DNA of 31,647 bases from JAFGJQ01 sp964586145 (GCA_964586145.1 CAZPHH010000056.1:1-31647), one strand, 5' to 3'. Counted from the first letter of the stretch, positions 17,668-25,419 are shown. Notes: generated by a model from the sequence alone, not told the origin. Numbers and translations: made by a program.

Positions 17668-17676
17668 CATCCGATC

Positions 17677-18273
17677 ATGAATCAGACGCGAGCCATCGTC
17701 TTCGTGGGCGCTCTTGTCAGTATCATCGCCGGCTGCCAGGAGCCGGCCACCCCCGTCGACTACACTACGCAGGTCTTTACGGTTGCCGACGCGGAGCAGT
17801 CGGGGCTGCTTTGGGAAGCGTGCCAGGACGTGCTTCGGCGGCACCGGTTTGCGCTCGACCGGGTGGATCGGCCGGCGGGCGTCATTACCACCTTTCCAAC
17901 CACGTCCCAGCAGTTCTTCGAGTTCTGGCGCCGTGACGTGAACACCGCCTACGATCTGGCGGACGCCTCCCTCAGCACCGTACGGAGACACGCTCACGTG
18001 ACCATGGCGCCCGCGGGGGACGATCCCAACCGGGTGCGGGTGGCCGTCGTCGTCCGGGTGGAACGCCTCTCCGCCCCGGAACGGCAGTTCAACAACTCGG
18101 CCACCGTCCTGCAGTATTTCGGGGACGAGTTACCGGGCGAAGCCGGCCAACAGCGGCTGACCCGTGCCGACGACTACTGGATTGACCTCGGGCGGGACGG
18201 AGCCATGGAGCGGTACCTGCTGGATCGGATCATCCGCGACGGCTCGTACGTGGAACTGGCCTCCACCCCGTGA
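17677..18273 (+). CDS. Lipoprotein of unknown function, probably leaderless mRNA
   Basis: 198 residues. A short signal peptide ends in the lipobox IIAGC (Cys20), so the product should be lipid-anchored. The mature domain contains LWEACQDVLRRHRFALDRVDRPAGVITTFP, typical of small alpha/beta lipoprotein domains that compare two strands and a helix, and ends with a helix DGAMERYLLDRIIRDGSY. No catalytic motif. I have seen related lipoproteins in planctomycetes but know no function. The start at 17677 is supported by the signal peptide; the promoter position implies leaderless translation. It is followed by the converging GspG-domain gene. Confidence 0.75.
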   Translation: MNQTRAIVFVGALVSIIAGCQEPATPVDYTTQVFTVADAEQSGLLWEACQDVLRRHRFALDRVDRPAGVITTFPTTSQQFFEFWRRDVNTAYDLADASLSTVRRHAHVTMAPAGDDPNRVRVAVVVRVERLSAPERQFNNSATVLQYFGDELPGEAGQQRLTRADDYWIDLGRDGAMERYLLDRIIRDGSYVELASTP

Positions 18274-18289
18274 ACCCGGTCTGCTGCGC

Positions 18290-18769
18290 TCACCAGTTGC
18301 CGATTTCGTCGCCGGTGGCGTCTCGGCCGTCGGGCCCGATGCTCCACAGATCATACGTGTTGGGGTTGTGCATGCCGGGAGCGCGGTACTGGTACGGTCG
18401 GCCCCACGGATCGTTCAGCAGATCAGCATTCCGGAGGTACGGACCGCCCCACGCGGCACGCCCGGATGCGTCCTGGTCGGACCTCACGAGCTCTTCCAGG
18501 CGATCCGGATAGCGGCCGACCTCCCGCCGATACCGCTCGATGTGCAGGGCCAGGAGCCCGTCGGGGCCGACGGCCCGCCGAACAAGGTCCACGTGGGCCG
18601 CTTCCAGCGGGGGCGGCGGCGGTTGCCATCCACCGTCCGGAGTCTCGTCGGGCATCGCCTCGGGAAGGGAATTGCCGGTGAGGGCCGCCCAGTAGAGCAG
18701 GCCCAACCCAGCGAGCGCCACGCAAATCAGAAGCGCCAGGAACAGGCGGTTTGCGACAGACCGTGCCAT
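18290..18769 (-). CDS. Membrane-anchored protein with GspG-like C-terminal domain
   Basis: 159 residues. Ribosome site GGGGAAG precedes the ATG. An N-terminal membrane helix (about 8-30) is followed by a proline-rich linker (about 48-56). The domain ends with LLNDPWGRPYQYR, then YDLWSIGPDGRDATGDEIGNW (only short parts quoted: YDLWSIGPDG, GDEIGNW). This end is the calcium-binding C-terminal signature of the type II secretion major pseudopilin GspG. The prepilin peptidase site and the FTLIE helix of true pseudopilins are absent. The protein is therefore a GspG-type fold on an ordinary membrane anchor, not a pilin subunit. No other secretion genes are in the window. Confidence 0.75.
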   Translation of the reverse strand: MARSVANRLFLALLICVALAGLGLLYWAALTGNSLPEAMPDETPDGGWQPPPPPLEAAHVDLVRRAVGPDGLLALHIERYRREVGRYPDRLEELVRSDQDASGRAAWGGPYLRNADLLNDPWGRPYQYRAPGMHNPNTYDLWSIGPDGRDATGDEIGNW

Positions 18770-18961
18770 TCGCTTCCCCAGCGGGCCGAAACCTCACACG
18801 CGAACGAGAGCGGACTTCCCTGCCCTCACGCGGGCTCAGTTTATCCGCTTACGTCCCCCCCGAGCAAGACGTTCCCTGGGCCGGCGCTCTTGATAGACGC
18901 ATCTGTCATGTCTTTGACGTGTGCCGCGTAGCCTGGGTACGGTTTTGGGGGGAAGAGACGA

Positions 18962-20077
18962 TCAGGATACGCAGACTTCGACCGGCTGAACGACGATGTC
19001 GCCCGGGGACTCGGTGAGCCAGGCAACCGCCACGGCCGCGAACTCCGGGTCAAACTGCGAGCCCGCTCCTCGCACGAGCTCCCGCTTCACGTGGGACAGA
19101 TCGCAGGGCGGCTTGTAGGCCCGCGCGGAAAGAATGGTGTCAATCGCGTCCGCAATGCTCAACACGCGAGCCAGAATCGGAATGTCCGTTCCGCGAAGCC
19201 CGTGCGGATACCCCTGCCCGTCGTACCGCTCGTGGTGATGCAGGATGATGGGCAACTCGTTGCTCAGGAAGCTGGCGTGCCCCAGAATCGGAACGGCCCG
19301 TTCCGGATGCGTCCGAACAATCGCAAATTCCTCCGGTGTCAGCGGCCCGGGCTTCTGCAGGACCGCGTCCGGCACACCGATCTTCCCGATGTCGTGCAGG
19401 ATCGCCGCCGTCTGCACGGTATCCACCTGTTCCCGGCTCATGCCCAGGCGCCGGGCCAATTGCTTGCAGTAATAGCTCACCACCACGGAGTGCTTTTCTG
19501 TGTACGGATCTTTCGCTTCGACTGCCGCCACCAGGGCGCGCACCGACTCAATGTAGAGCCGCTTCAACTGACGCTGCACGTCGGCATCCGTCACCGCACG
19601 CCGCTCCGGTTGGCCGTCCGGCGGGTCGGGAATGAACTGCCAGACGGTCCGCTGTGCCGCCGCAATCAGTTCCCCGTCCCGGCCCGGGTCAGACGCGTTC
19701 CGGCCGGCCGTGACCGCCCGCTCCACGAGCCTCCGCAACTCCGCCACGTCGAACGGTTTGCACACCAGGTCAAACGCTCCCCGTCGTCGAGCCTGCTCGG
19801 CCATCCCCGCGCTTCGGCGTCCTGTCATCAGAATCACCTTCGGGTGAGGGTTCTGTCGCAGAATGTCGTCCATCAGAGCCATTCCGTCGGTGCCGGGCAT
19901 GCAGATGTCGGTCATCACCACGTCGAACGCATCCCGTCCGAGGCATCGGATGGCTTCGTCGGCGGTGGCTGCTGTCGCACACATACGCCGTGCCCCGTCG
20001 GAAAGAACGGTCGCCAGCACGGACCGCACTTCGGGCTCATCGTCGACGACCAGGATGCGTTGTGTAATTCGCTGCAT
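18962..20077 (-). CDS. Response regulator with HD-GYP phosphodiesterase output
   Basis: 371 residues. An N-terminal receiver domain (1-120) has the acidic pair Asp12/Asp13, phospho-acceptor Asp57 in VVMTDICMPG, and Lys107 in CKPFD. A linker is followed by an intact HD-GYP domain (about 175-350): AAILHDIGKIGVPD (His228, Asp229) and HHERYDGQGYP (281-291). Intact HD-GYP domains degrade cyclic di-GMP to pGpG and then GMP with a bi- or trinuclear metal site. The partner histidine kinase is not nearby, so this is an orphan regulator. The 389-bp upstream region has no clear promoter. Confidence 0.92.
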   Translation of the reverse strand: MQRITQRILVVDDEPEVRSVLATVLSDGARRMCATAATADEAIRCLGRDAFDVVMTDICMPGTDGMALMDDILRQNPHPKVILMTGRRSAGMAEQARRRGAFDLVCKPFDVAELRRLVERAVTAGRNASDPGRDGELIAAAQRTVWQFIPDPPDGQPERRAVTDADVQRQLKRLYIESVRALVAAVEAKDPYTEKHSVVVSYYCKQLARRLGMSREQVDTVQTAAILHDIGKIGVPDAVLQKPGPLTPEEFAIVRTHPERAVPILGHASFLSNELPIILHHHERYDGQGYPHGLRGTDIPILARVLSIADAIDTILSARAYKPPCDLSHVKRELVRGAGSQFDPEFAAVAVAWLTESPGDIVVQPVEVCVS

Positions 20078-20466
20078 GTCGCACCGATTGGGTCCGGCGT
20101 TCTCGCCGAACCTTCACACCGTATCGTCGCGAACCCCGGCGGACTTGACGGAGCGGAGGGTGCGCATAACTCCAATGGTCCCAATGGATTGGTCCGCAAA
20201 GCCATGTGCGTCCGCGGTATCGCAGATGGGTCTGAGAAGATTCGGCGTACCGGCCGGCATGAACGCGGACCGGGAATACCGGGGTGCCCGAGATAATGTC
20301 AAAATACGGTCAAAAGCCCAGAGCGCGTTTGCCTCCGTAACGCTGTTTCTGGGACGCACCGTACATGCCGCGGCAACCGCGAACCGCACGACGTGTATTC
20401 GCGCCGCGGCGGGAGGAGGCCGGATGTCTTAGCACGCGAGGTCGCATGCCGGCGAACGGTCCCCGC
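20078..20466. other. Intergenic region, nothing recognised
   Basis: 389 bp between the HD-GYP gene start and the stop of the small helical gene, both on the minus strand. A minus-strand frame at 20114-20389 lacks a ribosome site and any recognisable character. A TTGACG near 20145 on the plus strand has no good -10 partner. It should contain the HD-GYP promoter. Confidence 0.4.
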
Positions 20467-20826
20467 TCATTCGAGCCATTCCAGGTCCCCTTCGGCCAGC
20501 ACGGACTCGTCCCACACCTCCCGAAGGAACCGGATCGCCCGGGCCACCTCCTGCCCGGCCGTATGGATGGTCCGCAGACCGACGCGCGTCACTTCGTCCA
20601 CCTGGTCCGCATAGTCTCCGTAGGCTTCATCATAGGACTCGGCCTCTCGCCGCATCTGCAGCAGGGAGAACTTCAGCATGCCCACCAGGTCCTGCACCTG
20701 TCCTCCAAGCTGCTCGCACCGTCGGGCGATCGCTCTCTGCTGATCGGCATCGGCGTGCTCATACAGGTCCAGGAGCCGGCACAGCTCCTCTCGGATCGAG
20801 TCCATCTGTACTGCGAGGTCTTCCAT
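20467..20826 (-). CDS. Small helical (coiled-coil) protein of unknown function
   Basis: 119 residues. The start at 20826 is supported by GGGGAGAG about 6 nt upstream; the frame is open further but has no ribosome site there. The sequence is strongly helical and acidic, with heptad-like hydrophobic spacing (MDSIREELCRLLDLYEHAD and VQDLVGMLKFSLLQMRREAE). There is no signal peptide, membrane span or known motif. A minus-strand -10-like TAGACT at 20923-20918 with a poor -35 may be its promoter. Family unknown to me. Confidence 0.6.
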   Translation of the reverse strand: MEDLAVQMDSIREELCRLLDLYEHADADQQRAIARRCEQLGGQVQDLVGMLKFSLLQMRREAESYDEAYGDYADQVDEVTRVGLRTIHTAGQEVARAIRFLREVWDESVLAEGDLEWLE

Positions 20827-21271
20827 GTCGCTCTCCCCTTTTTCCGGATGCTTCTTGGCCGTGCGGGCGCCCTCGGCCCGCCACGGCGCGAACCCTCCCC
20901 GAAATCCCCGGTCTTGTAGTCTACGATTGACTTGCCGACACAAGCCAACGCGACGAAGGACGAATGAAGGGACGATAACGTGGCGGCGTTTGCGGGTCCG
21001 ATAGGTGAGCCGTTGCCAAGGCGCCGGTGAACGTTGTTTGCACGCTCACCGGCCGTCCGAGAATGCCGCAGGCGGCTGTGCGGATTTTCCTTGCGGCCCG
21101 CCCGCCGGCTGACTACGCTGTCGGCCATACGGGCAAGACCAAAGGGCATGGCGGCCACCTTGACGCTCGGTGCGGTCCGGGCGTGTCTCGCCTGCGGTCG
21201 GCCGGCCTGCCCATTTCCCCTCGTGGTTCTTGTCGTCGCTGCAACGGCAACAGAAGCAAAGGAGTCACACC
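20827..21271. other. Intergenic region between divergent genes
   Basis: 445 bp separating the small helical gene from aqpZ. On the plus strand TTGCGG (21091-21096), 17 bp, TACGCT (21114-21119) is a weak promoter candidate for aqpZ. On the minus strand TAGACT (20923-20918) is a -10 candidate for the helical gene. No RNA gene or repeat recognised. Confidence 0.4.
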
Positions 21272-22003
21272 GTGTCTATCTTTCACCGATCTGCTGCGGA
21301 GTTTTTCGGGACGTTCTGGCTGGTTCTCGGCGGGTGTGGCAGCGCCGTTCTGGCCGCCACGTTTCTGCCCGCGGACGGACCGGCGGTGAACCTGGGTATC
21401 GGGTTCGTCGGTGTCGCGCTGGCGTTCGGCCTGACGGTGCTGACCATGGCGTACGCGATCGGTCACATCTCCGGCTGTCATCTGAACCCGGCCGTATCCG
21501 TGGGCCTGCTGGTGGGGGGCCGGTTTCCGGCGAAAGACCTCATTCCGTACGTCGTGGCCCAGGTTGTCGGGGCGATTGCAGCGGCGGGCACGCTGTTCGT
21601 CATTGCGAACGGCAAGGAGGGCTTCGACCTCGCCGGCGGTTTTGCGTCCAACGGCTATGGCGAGAACTCTCCCGGCGGCTACTCCCTCCTGGCGTGCCTG
21701 GTCGCCGAGGTCGTGCTCACGTTTTTCTTCCTGTTTGTCATCCTGGGAGCGACAGATTCGCGGGCGCCGGCCGCGCTGGCGCCGGTAGCCATCGGCCTGT
21801 GCCTGACCCTGATCCACCTGGTCGGTATCCCAGTGACCAACACCTCGGTCAACCCCGCTCGCAGTACGGGGCCGGCGATCTTCGTCGGGGGATGGGCACT
21901 GACCCAACTGTGGATGTTCTGGGTCGCCCCGATCGTCGGTGCCGCGCTGGCCGGCGTCGTTTACCGGGTGGTCGCGGCCGCACAGTCGAGCGAAGAACGC
22001 TGA
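21272..22003 (+). CDS. aqpZ: Aquaporin Z (water channel)
   Basis: 243 residues, six membrane helices plus two half-helices. Both pore motifs are intact: HLNPAVS (NPA at 72-74) and SVNPARS (NPA at 194-196). The selectivity-filter residues of water-specific AqpZ are present in context: His182 in LTLIHLVGIPVTN, Thr191, and Arg197 after the second NPA. A small residue at the GlpF positions is not seen, so water rather than glycerol transport is favoured. The GTG start at 21272 is fixed by GGAG (21261-21264) 7 nt upstream and by the SAAEFFGTF start typical of the family. Single gene, flanked by minus-strand genes. Confidence 0.95.
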   Translation: MSIFHRSAAEFFGTFWLVLGGCGSAVLAATFLPADGPAVNLGIGFVGVALAFGLTVLTMAYAIGHISGCHLNPAVSVGLLVGGRFPAKDLIPYVVAQVVGAIAAAGTLFVIANGKEGFDLAGGFASNGYGENSPGGYSLLACLVAEVVLTFFFLFVILGATDSRAPAALAPVAIGLCLTLIHLVGIPVTNTSVNPARSTGPAIFVGGWALTQLWMFWVAPIVGAALAGVVYRVVAAAQSSEER

Positions 22004-22035
22004 CTGCGTGTCCGTTCTATCGATGCGATGGACCT

Positions 22036-22914
22036 TCAGTAATCCCGGTCGATGTCCACGACCTTCTTGAACTGCTGTTCCCCGACGTGCGGAGGCTGGA
22101 ACGCACGGTGTGCGGGGGTGAGCACCGGTTGAGGCTTCCAGGTGCGCACGCGCAGAAGCAGGTGGGCGTCGCGCTCCGGCCAGGTCACGTCGACGCGGTG
22201 GGGCAGCAGCGGGCCGGCGCCGGCGAGGGGGCGATAGTCAGACAGCTTCGAGCGCATCTGCTCGCGGCCGAGGTCGTCGCGGAAGATGATCTGCTCGATC
22301 TGCCGGTCGCCCCGGCGGCTCAGCCAGTATTCCTTGTACAGCCGGCCCTGACCGTCCGCGTCGTACGTGATGAACAGCAGTTGCTGGTGCTCGCCCTCCA
22401 CCCGCTGGAACGGGCCCTCGCCGCCCATCGTATCCGTCGGCAGGCCCACGATGCCCAGGGCCTCCACGATCATGTCCGGCCGGACGGGGATGTTCGCGAT
22501 GTCCGTCACGTCGATCTCTGCATAGCGCCCCCACCAGTACGTGTCCACCTGCGGCACGACGTGCAGCCAATACACCTGCTCGTTCGATCCGAACAGGACC
22601 TGCGACTGTCCGAAAGCCTGCAGGTCCAGCCGCAAATGCCGCGGCAACATCAGCAACAGATTCGCGTCGCAGTCAAAGTGCCGTTTCTCCTGCGAATCCA
22701 CCATCACGTGCCCGCGAGCGGAACCCAGCGCCTGCAAGCCGGGGGGCATGCCCGTCGCACTCGCGTTGGCCAGGGCAATCGCCGACTCCAGCGGAAGCAC
22801 GGGCCCCAGCTCCATGTCGTCGTGTCGATGCCCGTCGCACCCAATCAGCGTCAGCAAGCACACGGCAACCGCGCCCGCCGCCATGCGCCGAAAACTCGCC
22901 CGCGGTTCGCTCAT
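22036..22914 (-). CDS. Planctomycete lipoprotein of unknown function
   Basis: 292 residues with a signal peptide and lipobox LIGC (Cys26). The mature domain is beta-rich, with an outer-surface, LolA/LppX-like feel: ARGHVMVDSQEKRHFDCDANLLLMLPRHLRLDLQ (quoted in part as HFDCDANLLLMLP), then YWLHVVP, WGRYAEID and KEYWLSRRGDRQIEQIIFRDD. This suggests a lipid- or hydrophobe-binding half-barrel, but that is a guess from pattern. Its ATG overlaps the stop of the upstream gene (ATGA), so the two are coupled and probably work together. The stop lies 32 bp beyond the aqpZ stop, convergent. Confidence 0.7.
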   Translation of the reverse strand: MSEPRASFRRMAAGAVAVCLLTLIGCDGHRHDDMELGPVLPLESAIALANASATGMPPGLQALGSARGHVMVDSQEKRHFDCDANLLLMLPRHLRLDLQAFGQSQVLFGSNEQVYWLHVVPQVDTYWWGRYAEIDVTDIANIPVRPDMIVEALGIVGLPTDTMGGEGPFQRVEGEHQQLLFITYDADGQGRLYKEYWLSRRGDRQIEQIIFRDDLGREQMRSKLSDYRPLAGAGPLLPHRVDVTWPERDAHLLLRVRTWKPQPVLTPAHRAFQPPHVGEQQFKKVVDIDRDY

Positions 22915-23477
22915 TCGCCCTCCCCCGGCTCCGACGCCGTGTCCAGCCCACCGTCCTGCTCTGCGTACCCATGCAGAATCACGCCGAGCTCCCGGCTGAC
23001 CGACTCGATCTGTTCTTCGTCCAGTCGCGGGTTCAGCACGAGCTGCGGCTCCTCTCTGCACACCCTGCCGTCTGCGGCATCGCGCATCACACGCATCCGC
23101 CACCACTCCCCGTCCTCACGACGCACCGTCTCCTCGAACTTCAACAGGCGCTTCCGCATGAGGATCAGCGCCAGCACAAACCGAAACCGCTGCTTGGACG
23201 GGTCTTCCGCGCCGGTCAGGCGGGCGAAGAAGTGAATCAGCATGTCGTCGTCCACCAGTAGCTTCGGCCGCCGTGTTTTCACCGGCACCCGCGTCCGAAA
23301 ATGGCAGAACGCCCCCTCCGGAGGCCCCTGCCAGGCCGACAGGGAGTACTCCTCCCGACGAAAGCTCTCGCCATCCTCGAAGAGGACGGCGTAGTACTCT
23401 TCCCCTTCCGCCAACTCCGCCCCGCTCACCAGGCAGCGTCGGGTGGCAGGCTGAATGTTCCACTGCTCAACGGCCAT
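22911..23477 (-). CDS. Planctomycete conserved protein (SGxxLxxGExYYAVL...RKRLLK type)
   Basis: 188 residues, cytoplasmic. Conserved-looking blocks are CLVSGAELAEGEEYYAVLFE (residues about 15-34), SLSAWQGPPEGAFCHFRTRVP, VDDDMLIHFFARL and FRFVLALILMRKRLLKFEET. This pattern is known to me only as a planctomycete hypothetical protein. It has no catalytic signature. A Cys near the start followed by SGxxL may be the remains of a metal site. The start at 23477 is chosen because the conserved region begins soon after. The C-terminus is acidic and disordered. The overlap with the lipoprotein start indicates an operon. Confidence 0.7.
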   Translation of the reverse strand: MAVEQWNIQPATRRCLVSGAELAEGEEYYAVLFEDGESFRREEYSLSAWQGPPEGAFCHFRTRVPVKTRRPKLLVDDDMLIHFFARLTGAEDPSKQRFRFVLALILMRKRLLKFEETVRREDGEWWRMRVMRDAADGRVCREEPQLVLNPRLDEEQIESVSRELGVILHGYAEQDGGLDTASEPGEGE

Positions 23478-24192
23478 CGCGCGCTCCACACAAGCTTGAT
23501 TTGCGCCACGGGCATTGAATGTCAGCAACGCCCACCCGTCAAGACACCCCCTGCCGCACCTTCCAGCCCGGAGCAACCTGAGACGACCGCGCTTCGGCCA
23601 GCGAACGCCGCAACCGGATCAAGGAGAAATGGCAATCCGTTGCCCACGGGTGCTATGATGTGGCGCAAGGGCGCGGGGTTCCAGTGCGCGCGGAATCCAC
23701 CTCCTCCGGTGGCTCCCGTCTGGAACCCCGCCGGCGCGTCTCCGGCTCCCAGCGCATGCTTGCATAGGCCGAGTGACCCCCGTCAGTCCGACGCCCTGGC
23801 GATCCCCCTTTCGCCGGCGACACAGGCGTCCGACGCCAACGCGCATCAACTTCATTGTCGCAGACAACAAGAGCCCGCCTACTTCCCTTACAAGAATCCA
23901 CTTCTCCGCCGTCCACCGCAGGCTCACCACATCCGAAGCATTCCGAGGCCCTCTTCCCCCCGAGCATCGCCACAGAGCTTGTAGTGGAAACGGGACACCT
24001 AAGTCTTCGCCTCGGTCCAAAGCAGCGATGAAACCGGCCAAAACCTGCTGCCATTATGGCAGCAATCGACAACATCCGATCGTTACGAGGTTTGTGAGAT
24101 GGCGGTCGACCTCGGCGCAACAGAACCCATAACCTTATGCATAAAAAAAGGTTACGAAAACTCACCGATTTTCGTCGAATCCGAGACTTGCG
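23478..24192. other. 715-bp region with hairpins but no recognised gene
   Basis: This lies between the divergent 188-residue protein gene and pyrK. Open frames here lack ribosome sites and protein character. I looked for RNase P RNA, tmRNA, SRP RNA and 6S signatures without success. Dyads present: a 12-bp perfect stem at 23673-23731 (separate entry), a perfect 8-bp hairpin TGCTGCCA-TTA-TGGCAGCA at 24046-24064, and an A/T-rich dyad at 24130-24154 that encloses the 10-bp palindrome TTATGCATAA (24135-24144). Confidence 0.45.
23673..23731. repeat. Nested stem-loop with CCUCC-rich apical loop, possible small RNA
   Basis: Arms GCGGGGTTCCAG (23673-23684) and CTGGAACCCCGC (23720-23731) pair perfectly over 12 bp. 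Within the 35-nt interior, CCACC (23697-23701) pairs with GGTGG (23708-23712), leaving TCCTCC as a six-base apical loop. A TATGAT at 23654-23659 on the plus strand could be a -10, but the -35 is poor. Read as plus-strand RNA, the C-rich loop resembles anti-Shine-Dalgarno loops of C-rich regulatory RNAs. Read on the minus strand, it exposes GGAGGA. Confidence 0.5.
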
Positions 24193-24221
24193 TTGACAGA
24201 GGTGCTGGGCTCTGATAGACT
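24193..24221 (+). promoter_or_regulatory. Promoter upstream of pyrK
   Basis: A perfect TTGACA (24193-24198), exactly 17-bp spacer and TAGACT (24216-24221). Transcription should begin near 24228-24231. An ATG lies at 24231, in frame with pyrK. Confidence 0.8.
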
Positions 24222-24305
24222 CCGCCTCCGATGAAATACATGGTTCAGGCATCGGCTTGGGCCATTTTCACCTCCCGATTTTGCGGCTTGAACAGCCGTG
24301 GCGCG

Positions 24306-24346
24306 CTTCCGGGCTTGGATCCAATCCAATCCCGGAAGTTTTTTTT
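24306..24346 (+). terminator. Intrinsic terminator inside the pyrK leader
   Basis: CTTCCGGG (24306-24313) pairs perfectly with CCCGGAAG (24331-24338). After one mismatch, TTGG/CCAA extends the stem by four pairs around a 7-nt loop. Eight T residues (24339-24346) follow directly. It lies about 85 nt after the promoter and 31 bp before the likely pyrK ATG. With no plus-strand gene upstream it cannot be the end of a preceding gene, so it marks an attenuator or a short terminated RNA of about 115-120 nt. A small hairpin CGGCT-TGAAC-AGCCG precedes it (about 24285-24299). Confidence 0.85.
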
Positions 24347-24377
24347 GCCGCCGTTCCGCGAGTACCATATCGCCACG

Positions 24378-25322
24378 ATGCACGCACGTGCTCCACAACC
24401 CGAGGAAGCAGGCAAAGCCATCCTCCAGAACTGGGAGACGCTCCGCGGCATTGCGGTGTGTGACGAACACTACCGCCTCACGCTGCGCGGACCGCACTTC
24501 CCCCCCGCCCGCCCGGGCCAGTTTGTCACCGTAGCGTGTCCGAGGGCACTCTCTGTAACCCCTGCAGATGAATCCACGAATGGGCCGTTTCTGCTGCGTC
24601 GCGCGTTCAGCATCGCGGGTTTGCGTCGACGCAACGAGGGGGTTGAGATTGATCTTCTCTATCACGCCGTTGGGGCGGCGACTCGGTGGATGGCCGGCCT
24701 CAAACCACGGGACCCTGTCAGCGTGATGGGACCCCTCGGCAACGGATTTCCTCCACCGCGCTCGGGCAAGGCGATCTGGATCGTCGGCGGAGGCATCGGC
24801 CTTCCTCCGCTGCTGTGGCTGGCAGAAAGCCTCACGGGGGCGGGCCATTCCGTGCTCCTGTTTGCGGGGGCGCGCGGGGCGCGTTTCCTGCCCTGCGCAC
24901 TTCGAACGGATTCCTCCGTATCCGAGGACGGGATCACGCCAACAACGTGCCTGGGCGACTTTCCCGCCGACAAGCTCCACGCCATCCTCAGCACTGACGA
25001 TGGCTCGCTCGGATACCGGGGAACGATTCTCCAGGCCGTTCAGCGTTGCTTCGCAGCGCGCGGGACGCCAGGTCATGCCGTTGTGATCTACGCATGCGGC
25101 CCCGAGCCCATGCTGCGGGCGCTCGGGCGATGGGCCACGGAGGGCGGCGTGGAATGCTACCTCTGCACCGAGCGTACGATGGCCTGCGGCATGGGGACAT
25201 GCCAATCATGCGTGATTCCCGTACGATCCGATACCGACCCCGATGGCTGGCGCTACCGGTTGTGCTGCACGGATGGGCCGGTGTTCGCGGCCAAGGACAT
25301 CCTCTGGACACCGCCTGGATAA
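24378..25322 (+). CDS. pyrK: PyrK-type dihydroorotate dehydrogenase electron-transfer subunit
   Basis: 314 residues from ATG 24378. PyrK carries FAD and a [2Fe-2S] cluster and passes electrons from dihydroorotate oxidised by PyrD to NAD+ in pyrimidine synthesis. The N-terminal flavin-binding barrel shows LRRAFSI (the RxFS motif, about 74-78). The NAD-binding domain has IWIVGGGIGLPPLLWLA (134-150) and IYACGPEPML. The cluster cysteines are Cys270, Cys275, Cys278 and Cys297 (ACGMGTCQSC ... CTDGPVF). The frame is open back to an ATG at 24231, which sits at the expected transcription start. The 49 extra residues do not look like a conserved protein, but ATG 24378 has no Shine-Dalgarno site, so the real start is open. 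pyrD is not adjacent here. Confidence 0.88.
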   Translation: MHARAPQPEEAGKAILQNWETLRGIAVCDEHYRLTLRGPHFPPARPGQFVTVACPRALSVTPADESTNGPFLLRRAFSIAGLRRRNEGVEIDLLYHAVGAATRWMAGLKPRDPVSVMGPLGNGFPPPRSGKAIWIVGGGIGLPPLLWLAESLTGAGHSVLLFAGARGARFLPCALRTDSSVSEDGITPTTCLGDFPADKLHAILSTDDGSLGYRGTILQAVQRCFAARGTPGHAVVIYACGPEPMLRALGRWATEGGVECYLCTERTMACGMGTCQSCVIPVRSDTDPDGWRYRLCCTDGPVFAAKDILWTPPG

Positions 25323-25419
25323 GGACGGACCCATTCCAGTGTCACTGTATTCGGAGCCCTTCCACCCGCAGAAGTCGACCCGCCCGTGGGTCACGGCGAC
25401 ACTTTGACGAAAAAACCTG

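Noticed and set aside
20114..20389. 91-codon minus-strand frame upstream of the HD-GYP gene
   Set aside because: No ribosome site, no recognisable protein character and unusual residue mix; treated as non-coding.
21034..23235. 733-codon open frame on the plus strand
   Set aside because: It overlaps aqpZ in another frame and is antisense to two coupled genes; no ribosome site or domain.
23478..24192. RNase P RNA, tmRNA, SRP RNA or 6S RNA in the gene-free region
   Set aside because: None of the conserved cores of these RNAs could be found on either strand; only simple hairpins are present.
24228..24346. PyrR-binding site in the pyrK leader
   Set aside because: I looked for the conserved PyrR RNA loop pattern and could not find it; the control mechanism is left open.
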